Below, piece after piece: positions 33,589-46,090 of a DNA stretch of 64,000 nucleotides. Numbering within the stretch: position 1 is the first letter of the stretch; every line of letters begins with the position of its first letter. The notes under the pieces were generated by a model. The model worked only from the letters and a program-made list of their open reading frames with translations. It was not told the DNA's origin and made no database searches. The translations under genes and the position numbers were made by a program. The DNA comes from Letharia columbiana. Lineage: Eukaryota; Ascomycota; Lecanoromycetes; Lecanorales; Parmeliaceae. Where the stretch lies: contig NW_023501081.1 in assembly GCF_014066305.1 (NCBI RefSeq), positions 310,001 to 374,000 on the forward strand. The letters are read 5' to 3'.

Positions 33589-35396
33589 ATGAATTTCGAG
33601 GACTTGAAAAGTGCTGCTCGGAGACATATCCAAGCCATCACCGCTATCCACCCTACGCCGGCTTTGCCCAGAGCCTTCCTTTCCAGAGAGGCCCGAAGCA
33701 CAGGCTTAGCGTCTCTCGTTGAGAACCTTGAGGTCTCAGCTTCAGCAAGATCTACATCTCAAGTAGGATCTTCACTTTGCTCAATTCCTAAGGCAAAAAC
33801 TGACCAGTACTGCAATAGTTGTTTGAAAACATCATTGTGTTGAACGTGTATCTCGCTGAGGAAGGTAACCAGCTTGAACGTGACTATAGACACAACCGCC
33901 CGGACAAAGATGCAGCAATCTTTCTTCGCGAATGGGTAGCTGGAGCTGTCCTACCCACCGAAGCTTTTGCAGAGGCTTCGCCATATTCAATAAGTTAGTC
34001 TCGTTCGATGATACGATACTCGGAGACTGATATACGATGTATCACAGAACAAAAGGCAACGCTCACTCCTGATGAAGTCGCCAAATATCATGCCATGAGC
34101 CTATCAGGCATACTACTATTGTCTCGCTTAGAGAATATTGAGCCCCTGTCAAAAGACGAGTCTGTTGTGACCATTCTCACATGCCTGGCATCATTCACTG
34201 ATCTGAACGATCCTTGGACCTATTCGGAAGCCAAGGACCATGCATGTGTTCTCTCCGAACACTACGCAGCTACTGCAAATCTATCCACTATACTTACTGG
34301 ACTACTTCAGGCACGTGTCAAACCGCTCTTTGCAAAAACCAAGAATCCGGCAATTACACAGCAGGGGCGGAAAGCCATTGATCCTCTTCCAAGCGCGGCT
34401 ACAGCTCATAGTGATCTCGATGGTGAAACTAAACCCTGGAAGTACCGCGATGCTTATATTGTCACTGTTTTCCAATGGGGTTTGAACCATTTAGATGTGC
34501 GTACCATCATTAAGCCATTCGTAAGCTTACTCTAGCTGATATAGAAGCCAGGAATCGTCAGTGCCGGCGAACTGGCCACTGATCATCCCCCCACTTCTTG
34601 CACTAATCGATGACTCTTCAACTAAGTACAAAGTCAAAGGCTGCAGCTTCCTCGCCATTTTCCTTCAGAAGTGTCCTTCGCGGCTACTAGAGCGTACCGG
34701 CCTCGGAGAAATATTCGAAAATGCCGTAATGCCGTGCCTAATGTCCTTGCCGTCACTAACAGAGGAAGCTGAATCTCTGCAGCTGCTGAAAGCAGCCTAT
34801 CCCGCACTGATCTCCTTGGCTTTTGTCCGGTTCCCTGATGAAAAGCATCAACCTGCAAGAATCAAAGCACTGGACAAAATCCTTCGAAATGGGATATTGA
34901 AAGGGTATGCGTATGCTGGAGAGCATGTTAAAATAGCAGAGTTCTTAATCAACGAAATGGCAGTCCTTGTGAACGAGCTGGATGTTGAATCTATCAAACA
35001 TCTAAAGGTATTGTGTGAGCCCCTGTGAACTGAAGTATCGCTGACGCTACTGTCAAGCATGTTCTTCCCTTGCTGACTGGCATCTTGGCTGCACCATTTG
35101 CTACAGCCTACCCGCCTCTGCTTCAAGCTTCTGTGAAAGCAGTACAAACGATCATTGTCGCTGATTGGCCTCGCATTGCTCATCATAGGGGCGAGATCTT
35201 GAAAGGCTTGACAGTCTGCTGGTGCCGTATTGGATTTGAGGAGGCGCAATGTCAGGAGCTCAAGCAAGTGCAAGAGAGCATCGAACGAGCGGTGCAGCTT
35301 TTGACATGCGTACTGATGGGGAAAGTCCTTTTAGTAGAGGAGTACCAAACTCTGATTGACAGCGACAGCAGACTTCGAGATCTATTGGTGGTCTAA
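33589..35396 (+). CDS. TTI2: Tti2-like HEAT-repeat protein (TTT complex)
   Basis: Proposed exons 33589-33762, 33819-33993, 34048-34496, 34552-35007, 35058-35396; 530 aa. Tti2 works with Tel2 and Tti1 as a co-chaperone for PIKK kinases (TOR, ATM, ATR). Seen: helical-repeat sequence throughout; NRPDKDAAIFLREWVAGAVLP; YHAMSLSGILLLSRLE; and the family-like ANWPLIIPPLLALIDDSS followed by KYKVKGC. Each intron restores frame between separate open frames: Q to LFENIIV at 33,762/33,819, HLD to ESSVP at 34,496/34,552 (acceptor ccag), HLK to HVLPLLTG at 35,007/35,058. The donor at 33,994 (gttagt) and the exact acceptor before 34,552 are the weakest points. Family call from remembered conservation. Confidence 0.72.
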
Positions 35397-35538
35397 AATA
35401 CAGAAGCTACGTCGCCATGGTATTGGGGCTCACCACGGATTCCCAAGCACACCGACCCCAAGCGCCATGCCAATGCACGAAACGCCACGCTAAATTTATG
35501 GCAGAAATCGTGATTTCGTCTCCAGGGTGTAAGATGTC

Positions 35539-38500
35539 CTACGGATCCACGCGCTGCTTGAAAAGCGATTTGCCTTTTACCCATTGCCGATAGACTTTGT
35601 ATCGCTTCTTTGCCGTGTCGGCTTCCGTTACAGTCAGAGGGTCTTCTCCAATGTCAAGAAACTCTGCATAGTCTGCCAGATCGTCATCTGTCGAGTGCAT
35701 ACTGTTCACTGCATCTGCTGAGATGCTGTTGACATAGCCAAGGAACTCTAATTTCGGGTTCGGCGGCACATCAGCCGTTACCACAAGAGGAAGATTCAAG
35801 GGATGGCTGATGTAGCGTTGGTACTCATGTGCCTCTGTATCAGCCACAGAAGGGTTGAGCGAGTTCGTAACGAATTGGTCGAGAGTCCATTGCGTCACGG
35901 CCGATTTGTCTTTGAGTGCCTTCTTCTCTTTCGCGGCTTCAACTTGTGACGAGCCGTCTTTGCTCTCGGCGTGGGAACTCTTTAAGATGCTATGCTGAGG
36001 CGGTGGTTGCTCGCCGAGCTGAGATTGCAGCCAAGACGGTAGAGCGCGCTTTGATTGCGGGACACTGTAGGCAGGCTGTGTCCTTTGGTGCTCACTTATC
36101 TCCTCTCCAGGATCTGTAATCGTAACCCCTTTCCTCTGCTGTCCTTTGTCGGGTGAAGCGTGTTCATGACCGTCTCTGACCCTGAAAGGACTCAGATCGT
36201 ACTTGCCTTCCTTGGTCGATTTGAATGGTATATACCTGAGGGTGGAGTTCATCTTGTAGGAGAACATCTTTTGGAAAGATGATAATGCAAGAGGACGGTA
36301 GTATTCAAACCAATACTCGTCGAAAAAGCCGAGTGGTTTTCCAGAAAGGTAACCCTGTGGCTTGGTATCTTCGGGCATTGCCGGTCCGTCAAGATGCTCC
36401 GGGGTGAACCACTGGATATAATTTTTCCGCCTTGAACCGGACCATGAGCGAGGATCTGTATGGTGAAGGTAGTAATCGGTCGAAAGATCCCACAGCATTG
36501 GCTGGCCCTGAACGAATATGTAATTTCCAAGGAACAAATTGTACGCTTCCTGTCGTTGTTTATCAAGGAAGGAGTTGTTATAATAGCGCTTGAAACTTTC
36601 CACCATGTCTCGAGAATGGCTTGTCCATTGATTAATTTTCCTATATGTTTCCATAGTATTTACCAGATGAGAACCGCCATACTGTATGGCGATAGTGTCG
36701 CCATGATCGTGATACCTAGAACCCTTGTCAGGGCGATGCCGTGATTGTGCTTTGGGAATGGTACAGCTTACATGTGTGTAAAAAGGTTGACAGCGTCAGT
36801 ATCATAGTCGATCGAGGTATCGCTGATGATACCCAGGGCATGCAGCTGGTGGCCCAGAGCTCGTTTACCAATGACAAATTGAGCGGCGTTGGTTCTGTCG
36901 AGGCAGTCGATGCAATTGGTCCTTGCTACCCCGTTTTGCATGCTCAGCTCTCCAGACTCGTAAGTGCCATTGCGAAAGAATCCTGTTCGAGTCATCACAT
37001 CTTCCGCGGTCGACTCCAGCGTGCCAATAACATCTTGATCTCGACTGATGACCACAGTGCTCAGCCTCCCAGCAGTCCATATGTAGAATGAATTACTAAC
37101 CTTTTCGAAGCTCGGCTCATGTCCCATGCCTTATAATGAATCTTTTTATCCGTGGGCAAGAATTGGTTCAGGTATGATATTGCGTTTCCGTACTCCCGAA
37201 GAAGAATCGATTCACGAGGCGTTCGCTCACGAGACTGTAGCCGTCAGCCAAGCAGAAAATAATCTTGAGCTTCTGGGAAAACTTACCTTGACTAAATTGA
37301 GAACGAATATTGGAGCCCCATAACGCTCAAAGAGATTATCGAAGTGAAGAGCTGCTGCACCATAGAAAGGATCCACGAGATTCACTGTGGAGTTAGCGTC
37401 AAGCGTTGAGAATGCAGCGGGACGCTTACATTCGATGTCTGGTTTGGGTGACACTCCAGTATTGTCCTGCGTCCAATACAATGGAATACTTCCACGATGT
37501 TGCACATAGGACGTATAGTTTGGGTTGCAGAATAACTCGGGGCCCGGTGCGTGGAATGAGGTTGTCAACATCTCTGACACAATTTGTTCTGTCTCGACAT
37601 CGTTGGCGACATATCCCTGGAAGGCATATTAGCTAGCTGTTCACTAGACAATCGCAACGCTTGCAGCTTGCCAGATCGTTTGCACCACGCTTCAAAAACC
37701 GTGCACCAGCGAAGAACCTTGACCGTCTCGCAATGATGGTGATATGGATAGTTCGTCCATAGACGGATAGAGCTAAGGAGATATTCGTTAGAAGTGCGAT
37801 CACGCGGGCAGGAGGACATGTTTACTAGCTTGGTCTACGAAACCGTGCACTATTGGCAAACACCAATCGTAGGTATTCTTCAAGGCCTCCGATGCAGGGC
37901 TAAGCAAATGGTGGTTCCAAACGAACATAGAATTCCGGTGCTTTAGGGACGAATCTGCGTTGCCCTGTCGCATCGCCTGCCTCTCCCTGACGATATTGTG
38001 TTGCAGTGTACGTGTTATATCGTAAGAATAACTGAAGTAAAACGAACGTGACAGATCAAGGTTGCTAAGAATACCAATGAAACGTGCTTCTTCTGCGTCT
38101 CTGTCTACCTTGAAGCGAGATGAAGAGGACATGGTCAAGGAAACGAGTTCAGTTCCGTCAACTTGATAAATGTAGTGGCCTCCAATCATGGCGACCTGAC
38201 TTCTCTTGGTGATGACAAGCATGTAGTATGCACCAGTAAACCTGATGAATCCAAGGAGACCCCAAGTGCTACATTTGAGCTTCAAGCCTCCAGAGGCCCT
38301 GTTCCCGTCATCCACCGTATTCAACAGCTGGTTCATTTCTTTCTTGGTATACACAATATCATCTTCAGCAATGCTCAGATCTCCGGAGTCAGCAGTCCGA
38401 TCTATTTTTAAGATCCTGAATTTTCGATCCACAACATCACCTCCCACCAGGTAGTAGCGGCTTGCTGTTTCATACAACGAGAATCTGTGCATCTGACATA

Positions 38501-38918
38501 CACCCTCCTCGCCAACCTTCTGGTAGACGGCGCCTCTGTTTCGTTGCGCTGCTGAGGCCGGACTTGTGGACCTGGGGAAGGACTTGGCGGTTGCCCGCTC
38601 TTCGTCCTCCCCGTCTGAGTGCGCATGATAGGCTGTCTGCTTGGGGGAAGTTGGTGCATCATTGGATAGGTGGGGAAAAGTCACGGTCTCGGTGAGTTTT
38701 TCATTGTTGGTGGATCCATCGTCTATCTCCACTTTCAATGTCACCGGCTGTGGGCTGTTACTGCTACTGGCCTCCACAGTATCTGGCTCTGCATGGCTCG
38801 AAGCTGCTGGGGAAAGGCGTGACCGTAGGGTCCCATCAGTGAGAGTAGCGTAAGGCTGGCAACCCGGGATGCCATCTTTTTGAGGCGGCAGCTGCAGAGG
38901 GATTTGCTTGTCCTCCAT
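35539..38918 (-). CDS. FIG4: Sac-domain phosphoinositide 5-phosphatase Fig4
   Basis: Exons 38918-37826, 37772-37672, 37616-37430, 37384-37287, 37234-37101, 37044-36772, 36715-35539; 1020 aa. It dephosphorylates PI(3,5)P2 on vacuole/endosome membranes and stabilises the Fab1-Vac14 complex. Seen: a polar N-terminal leader of about 120 residues, [16 protein letters not shown] opening the Sac domain, then [17 protein letters not shown] with the catalytic C-X5-R-T motif, [22 protein letters not shown] and a long C-terminal region typical of Fig4 ([12 protein letters not shown]). The ATG at 38,918 is used; the frame extends one non-ATG codon further. Intron 2 (37,671-37,617) starts GCAAGC, a GC-AG intron. 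No defect. Confidence 0.94.
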
Positions 38919-39568
38919 CACCTCAGACGAACGTTGGTTAGTAGATACATCATAGTAGAATCACGGGTGGGAATGATTGATAGCGATACATTGCCGATGA
39001 GTGTACCGCTTCTAACGGATGGCAGTTCATCGAACACCACTGATGCTCGAAGAGGACAAGCTTCGAGAACGATGTTTACTTTACTTTTTTGCCATTTTAA
39101 TGGATAGTAAAGTACGGGCCGCAAAGCCGCTTCGTTAGCTTCCGGGGGGTCCCCGCCTCGGTCCCCAGCGGGAACAGTTATAGAATCTGACGACTTAGGT
39201 ACTTATGCACCTACATATTCTGTACGGTTGTAAGACGTGGATTTTAGACTGACTTCTTATCCACGTAGGCAACACGAAACAAACTAATTACAGCATATGA
39301 GCGCTTTGCATAGATCGCTGATCAAGCTGGTTGGATTGCAAGTTTGCAGAACTATCTCACCCCACTCTGAAAAGGTCCTTTTTTTCTTTTTCTCCGTCTT
39401 TCCTTTTTCCGGCACATCGTCATGTTGAATTCAATTCACTTGAATGATACCCGTCATTGGTCGTCTTCTTTGCACTCCCGGCGCTCTCCTATGGTTGAGA
39501 AAACACTGGTGACACTTTCTTTCTCATCACACTTCATCCACCAAGATCCTTTCCCAAACGCTCCAATC
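38919..39568. promoter_or_regulatory. Divergent promoter region, FIG4 and flavohaemoglobin remnant
   Basis: 650 bp between FIG4 (-) and the flavohaemoglobin remnant (+). A pyrimidine-rich tract (cctttttttctttttctccg) at about 39,376-39,395, typical of fungal core promoters, lies ahead of the plus-strand start. No other site identified. Confidence 0.5.
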
Positions 39569-40887
39569 ATGTCGTCACTCCGTCCAGGGCAAGTCAATTT
39601 CATCAAAGCAACAGTCCCAGTCCTCCAAGAACATGGCAATGAAATCACTACTCGCTTATACCAGAACATGTTAGCTGAGATTCCGGATCTGAACAATGGT
39701 AAATTTATAATATCCTTAGAGTTTTCGATTAATAATCTTTCGTGTCGAATAGTTTTCAATCAACCAAATCAATTCAACGGGCATCAAGCTGCTGCACTTG
39801 CAGGCAGCCTGTACGCCTACACAGCACATATCGATGATCTCGGGGTCTTAAGCCCAGCGATGGAGCGTATCAGCCAGAACACACCTCTCTTTATGTGCAA
39901 CCCAAGCAGTGCGACTTAGTTGGCAGCTACCTTCTCCAAGCCATGAAGAAAGTCCTAGGAGACGCTCTCACGCCGGACATTCACGGTGCGTGGGCGGTAG
40001 CTTAGCAGCAGCTGGCGATTTTAATGATCAACCGCGAAGCCCAACTGCTCGAAGACGCGGGCTATTGGAGATCTTGGTTCGGTTTCCGAATCATCCAGAA
40101 AACCCGCGAATCATCGGAAATAACCTCCTTCCACCTGGCGCCACTCGACGGAAAGCCACTACCGTCGTACCTCCCTGGACAATACATCTCCATACGGACA
40201 CTTGTCCCAGACATTCACTACCTACAAGCGCGGCAATACTCCCTCGGCGATGCGCCATATCACGACTACTACCGTTTTACCATAAAGAAGGAGCATTCCC
40301 TGGATCTCGATGATCCCAATGCAAAAGCACATCCTGGCTACATTTTAAACATCCTCCACAATGAGAGGGACGTCGGGGATGCGGTAGAAGTCTCGCATCC
40401 CGCCGGAAATCTTTTCTTGGATACTCGTCAGCAAGATTCGTCGGATGGACCTATCGTCCTAATATCCGCAGGTGTGGGTCTGACCCCGGATCTCTCCACA
40501 TTCAACACCCTCATCGCAAAAGCTTCAAAGCGTAGGATTTCCTGGGTGCACGCAAGTCGCAGTCCCTGGGTTCAAGCATTTAGGGATCATGTCAAGAACA
40601 TCGTTAACACGCACGATAATGTGCAAAGCCACGTCTTCATCAGAGAACACGGACAGGACGATGTGGAAGGCGTTGACTATCACTTTACAGGACGAATGAG
40701 TTTGAACAAATTAGATACAGACCACGATATTTTCATCCATGACCCAAGGGCAGAGTATTACATTTGCGGTCCAGAAAACCTCATGGCGGATATTGCGAGA
40801 TATTTGGAAGGGCAAGGTGTTGAGAGCAAGCGTATCAAGATAGAAGTCTTCGGGACGGAAGAAATTCCAAGGCCTGAGCAAGAGTGA
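39569..40887 (+). pseudogene. Flavohaemoglobin (NO dioxygenase), frameshifted and with a stop
   Basis: Flavohaemoglobins convert nitric oxide to nitrate with haem, FAD and NAD(P)H. Exon 1 is 39,569-39,698 and a normal intron follows (exon 2 from 39,753). The globin part reads FNQPNQFNGHQAAALAGSLY to ERISQ at about 39,876, then the protein continues one frame over (TSLYVQPKQCDLVG), so one base is missing just where the proximal haem His is expected. It then meets TAG at 40,003-40,005 between GAWAVA and QQLAILM. The reductase part (40,021-40,887) is open: RQYSLGD (FAD), SAGVGLTP (NAD(P)H) and YICGPENL. LTPDLS replaces the usual LTPMLS. It is 550 bp from the AT-rich block, so RIP leakage could explain the TAG but not the deletion. 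Confidence 0.82.
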
Positions 40888-41440
40888 AAAGAAGTTTTCA
40901 TAAGCGACATCTCATTGTATCCTTTCATATCTGCCTGTGCATCGCGTTCCTGTGTAGCTGTGGTAGTGTATAAGAGGTCATCCCATCATTTATGAGGTCG
41001 AGTGAGTTCGAGGATCAGCCGCCTTCCAATCTCATCCTTGATTTTCTAAATCGCAAAAAGCCCATGTCAGCTTCTGCTTCCATCATATGCTAGCATACGG
41101 CCTCGAACAGCCTGAATCTAGCTGTTTTGTTTGCATGGTGCAGATTCGATTGAACATTCGATATCAATAAGTAAGAGCCATCAAGCCTTAGTAAGTCAGT
41201 CAAGACTCCAGCTTTCATTTCCGACATGGCGACAATTTATTTGGCGACTCGGCTGACAGTATCGTTGTGGAGATGCTCGATATTTCTGACATCACAAGAG
41301 GGGCTTGTCTCTGGGCCATACAATTAGTCCAATTAGCAAGACTCGCGACCCTATGATCAGAATCCCGATCCGTGTGGGTCGGCGAGCTTGAAACTATGAG
41401 TTTGCATTTCTTTCGTTACAGCATTTCCTACAAGTTTCGT
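40888..41440. other. 3' flank and boundary to the AT-rich compartment
   Basis: Normal composition up to about 41,435, then an abrupt change to AT-rich DNA. No gene seen. Confidence 0.6.
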
Positions 41441-41576
41441 ATTAAAATTAAAGAATATTTATAAAAGTAATTAAATAAAATAATTAAAAGAAATTCTTTT
41501 AGCTATATATCGTTAATTATAAAACTTTTATAAAATCGTTTTAAATAATTAATTCTTAATAATAATAATTAATAAC

Positions 41577-41780
41577 GATAATTTAAAGATATAATTTAGA
41601 GATATAATACTTAAAATATTAATAATAGATAAATATAGATTTTTTAAAAGAGTTTTTAAAGTTTAATAGTAATAGCGATAATTTAAAGATATAATTTAGA
41701 GATATAATACTTAAAATACTAATAATAGATAAATATAGATTTTTTAAAAGAGTTTTTAAAGTTTAATAGTAATAGCGATA
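41577..41780 (+). repeat. 100-bp tandem duplication
   Basis: Two head-to-tail units with period 100 bp (atttaaagatataattta at 41,581 and 41,681), nearly identical. It lies just inside the AT-rich boundary. Confidence 0.9.
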
Positions 41781-42150
41781 ATAGCGTTAAAGAAATAGCT
41801 ATTTTAATATAAAATAGCGAGTTTATAAAGTATTAAATTTAATATATTAACTCGATAGATAGCTTAAATTAATTATTTATAATATAAAAATTAATAAAAT
41901 AGCTTTTTTATTATAAATAATAATAAATACTTTTTTTAAATCTAGATATAGATATAGTAGAATAACTTCTTTATTAGATATTATTAAATTAATTAATTTT
42001 TTAAGATAATAGTAAAATTAGTAATTATTTAAAAGATAAATAAATATAGCTTTTATTCTAAAAGTATTTTAAAAAATAATAAATTTATTTAAATAAAGAG
42101 CTTTAATAAGTTTATTAACTATCTATTTATTAATAGAAATATATTATTAA

Positions 42151-42569
42151 TATATATAAAAGAATAAGATAGAGCTAAGCTTAAAAATCTTAAATTTATA
42201 TATATAATTAATTATTAATTCGAGTTCGCTACGCTCTTTAATTAGATTAATTAAATTATTATAAATAAATAAATTAGCGTCCGTAACTATCAAAATCTCG
42301 CTCTCCTATACCTCTCTTATTAAAAAAATAGATATATATTATTAACATATAGAATTACTTTTTTATTTTCTATTAAAATTTTAAGATTTTTTTTTAATTT
42401 TTAAAGCGCTATTTATGCTTTTCGAATTTTTAAGAATTTTGAAATTTAGTCTTATAATTATTAAAGCGTAAGGAATTTAAATATCGCTTATTAAAGTTCG
42501 CTCACCTACTTACTCGATAGCCCTAATTAAAAAAAAAATTATGAATTTAATTTATAGACCTTTACTCGT
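42151..42569 (-). repeat. R1 dispersed repeat, copy a
   Basis: Forward R1 begins ACGAGTAAAGGCC and ends TTCTTTTATATATA, about 420-440 bp. This copy is in reverse orientation (starts tatatataaaagaata, ends cctttactcgt). Class unknown; no coding potential. Confidence 0.75.
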
Positions 42570-42623
42570 TTATAATACTATTATTAATCTTTTTTTATAT
42601 AAAATAATAAATAATATTAATAT

Positions 42624-42787
42624 TATTAGAATTAATATAGATACGATATTAATATAAGTAAGATAGATAGAATAATAAGACTATCGAACTATATAGATAA
42701 AAAGAAGATATAATATAATAGAAGATACCTTCGTTAAGATTCGCTAGCTATAGAACTAAGAGATATATTAAGAATACGCTTATAATA
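42624..42787. repeat. LTR, left, of the 3.1-kb element
   Basis: Starts tattagaattaatatag and ends cttataata; the terminal TG and CA are changed to TA and TA as RIP would do. Confidence 0.78.
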
Positions 42788-43956
42788 CTACTCTCTTTCT
42801 TTATTAAATTATATCTCATAATTAATAAGTGAAAAGATAGAAAAATAAGTATATATATACGCTAAATATCTAAAAAAATGATAAGAGCAGTAAAGAAATA
42901 ATTATATCCGAGACTCTTAGTATAGTACCTTTCTCTATAAGCGATATTAGAGATAATAATAACTCTCTTTACTTATATTATAGCGACGTCGTTAGTTCTA
43001 ATTTAAACGTATATAAAGAGTCTAGCTAAAAGAAAATCGATAAGATATAGCGAAAAATATATTTATTAACGTAGGGGTAAATAGTAGTAATTCTCGAATC
43101 TATATCTAAGCGAATAGAATATCGATTAAATAATACGACGTAATTAATCGAGACCTCTTGAATCGAATCGAGCCGTAGGCGCTAAGACTTTAAATTAATA
43201 TCAAATGATCTGATATAAGTTTCTCTATAAGATACTATATAGACGATATCGATAAAGGCTATCGACGGCGATAGTAAGGTCTATAGATGACGTATAATAA
43301 CTTTAAAAGATCTTTAGATATATGATAATAAGAAAAGTCTACTTAATAAGTCTAATATGAGATTATTATTAAGTAATAAGTATCTAAGAAATTAATTTAC
43401 GAATGTGAAAAATGGGGCTATTTTGAAAATATTAAATAATTTCTATATATCGATTATAGGAAGCCCTAGCAATTAAGCTTATATACTTTATCGAAATTTA
43501 TATCGAGTTTAAAGTATTTACTATACTTTTATATATAAGTCTAATTCTTATTTATAAGATTCTCTATCTTAATAAGACTTAAACTCTATATATTAAAAAT
43601 AAGACGAGTTATAATTAAGTATTTACTCTTCTTTACGTTAGTCTTAATCTTTATTTTTATATATTACTTCGCGAATCTTTTAATCTTCTTTTCGATAAAT
43701 TTCTTAATAGATTATTAATATTTAAGCTATATTTTTATAATACGTTTCTTTAACTAAGACGTAGTTTAATCTCTTATTATTAGACGAATTAAGTTATATA
43801 AACGAAGTTTCGATTTCTTTCATATATCGTTTATTAGACTATTATTTCTAAGAAGATTAAGACTATTATTCTTAAAATTATATTCGATATATTTAATAAG
43901 ATTATCGTAGAATTTAAGAAATAGTTAACTTTCTTAGCTTATTTTATTATAAATAT

Positions 43957-44390
43957 ACGAGTAAAGGCCTATAAATTAAATTCATAATTATTTTTTTAAT
44001 TAGGGCTATCGAGTAAGTAGATAAGCGATCTTTAATAAGCGAACTTTAATAAGCGATATTTAAATTCCTTACGCTTTAATAATTATAAGACTAAATTTTA
44101 GAATTCTTAAAAATTCGAAAAGCATAAATAGCGTTTTAAAATTTAAAAAAAAATCTTAAAATTTTAATAGAAAATAAAAAAGTAATTCTATATATTAATA
44201 ATATATATCTATTTTTTTAATAAGGAAGGCGTAGAAGGGCGAGATTTTGATAATTATAAACGCTAATTTATTTACTCGCGATAAATTAGTCGATCTAATT
44301 AAAAAGCGTAGCGAACTTAAATTAATAATTAACTATATATATAAATTTAAGGTTTTCAAGCTTAGCTCTATCTTATTCTTTTATATATAT
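43957..44390 (+). repeat. R1 dispersed repeat, copy b
   Basis: Forward orientation, full length, starting acgagtaaaggccta and ending ttcttttatatata. It lies inside the 3.1-kb LTR element. Confidence 0.78.
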
Positions 44391-45585
44391 TAATTAATAA
44401 ATTCTCTTAAGAACGAGTATTTTATATACGTTACTTAAATAATTTAGAAGATTATCGACTATAGAGTATAAGCGATATCGTCGTCTAATAGATACGTGCT
44501 AACTAGCTTTTTCTTTAAGTCTCGCTATAATATAGATAATTTTAAAAGTATTAATAAGAAAATAATTATTATTATAGATAAGCTTATCTTAAATTCTTAT
44601 TTTTTATTTATCGAATAATATTAAATTTATACTCGTAAAGATAAATAAATCTAATAATTTTAGATTAAGTAGCTATCTAATTTATAATAAAATTAATTAA
44701 TATCGATTTACTTTAAGTATTTTAAAATCTTATAAAGTAAGTAATAATGAAAATAAAGATTAAGGCGGAGTAGAGATGTTAGACGAGTTTTAATCTTATA
44801 TCTTTAATACTTCGTAATATCGCTAGTATAGATCTCTAATAGATAGAGATCGCTATATCTACGATATATAAAGTCGTAGCGAATTTAAAGGCGAATATCT
44901 TATATATAGATCTTTATAAGTAAGAAAGGGCTAGCTATAATATATAGATAATCGACGATATAAAGATATATATCTTAATATTAATATAGATAAATTTAAG
45001 TTAAAATTTATAATATATTAAATATAGATAAAAATAAGACGGAGAAGATAAATATAAAAGTAATGATTTTGATTAAGCTTCTCTATCGAGTGAAATAAAG
45101 AGATCTCTGAAACTTCGATATTATAAAGGCGTATACGAGTCGAGAAAGATAATAGATCTCTATATCGAGTATTGAATTTTAACTATAATATTCGAAATAA
45201 TATTATTTCTTCGCGGGGGTCTATAATACTCGTTTTTTTAATCGATTAAGTCGTTATAAAGACTATAAGTACTCTAAGTAATATCTTTTCGAATAATAGA
45301 AAGTTTATCGATAATTTATTATTCGGTTATAGACTTTTTACGAGAAATAGAGCGGAGAAGAATTTCTTATATTCGATATAGGAGACTCGTTTTTTAATAG
45401 ATTAGACTATTATTAATAATGTAGATTATCTAATATAGATTCTTTCGAATAATGTATATAAGAGTTTCTATATAGTAGAAATACCTAGCGTTTTCTTTAT
45501 TAGACTCGATCGCTTACTTCGAGTAGAAAGTAAAAAACTCGTTAATTCTCTTCGTCGAGGGATATACGAAGAAGTCTTATTATAA

Positions 45586-45750
45586 TATTAGAACTAGTAT
45601 AGATACGATACTAGTATAGATAAGATAGAATAGAATAAGAAGACTATCGAATTATATAAATAAAAAGAAGATATAATATAATAAAGAATATCTTCGTTAA
45701 GACTCGCTAGTTATAGAAATAAGAAATATATTAAAAGTACGCTCGTAATA
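45586..45750. repeat. LTR, right, of the 3.1-kb element
   Basis: Starts tattagaactagtatag and ends gctcgtaata. It pairs with 42,624-42,787. Confidence 0.78.
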
Positions 45751-45963
45751 AATATATTTAATTTAAATATAAAATTAAATATTTATTATAAAAGTAATTA
45801 TATTTTAATTATTATCGAAAATAGTAATAATTTTAAAATCTATATTATTAAGATAAAGAATTTAATTTAATTTAATTTCTTAATAATCTATATTTAATTA
45901 ATATTACTCTATTTTATAAATAGATAATATTATAATAACTTAATATTTAAATAAATAATTAGT

Positions 45964-46040
45964 TATATTATTTTTTATTATTTTTTATATTATTTTTTAT
46001 ATTATTTTTTATATTATTTTTTATATTATTTTTTATATTA
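45964..46040 (+). repeat. 12-bp AT minisatellite
   Basis: About six units of ATATTATTTTTT in tandem. Confidence 0.85.
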
Positions 46041-46090
46041 AAAAAATAATTAAAAATAAGTTTATAAATTATATCGCTAATTAAATTAAG

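Larger units (their letters stand above)
42624..45750. mobile_element. 3.1-kb LTR element with 5-bp target duplication
   Basis: LTRs at 42,624-42,787 (164 bp) and 45,586-45,750 (165 bp) match along their length apart from transitions. The flanks are aatat at 42,619-42,623 and aatat at 45,751-45,755, a 5-bp duplication. The interior is heavily RIP-mutated, with no readable protein motif that I can defend. It contains an R1 copy at 43,957-44,390, which either inserted later or belongs to the element. Orientation and superfamily are undetermined. Confidence 0.78.

Noticed and set aside
34008..34050. ATG at 34,008 as the start of a separate gene
   Set aside because: It lies inside an intron of the Tti2-like gene; splicing from 33,993 to 34,048 gives a continuous protein.
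45964..46040. Possible CRISPR-like or regulatory array
   Set aside because: A 12-bp AT minisatellite with no spacers in eukaryotic DNA; simple slippage product.
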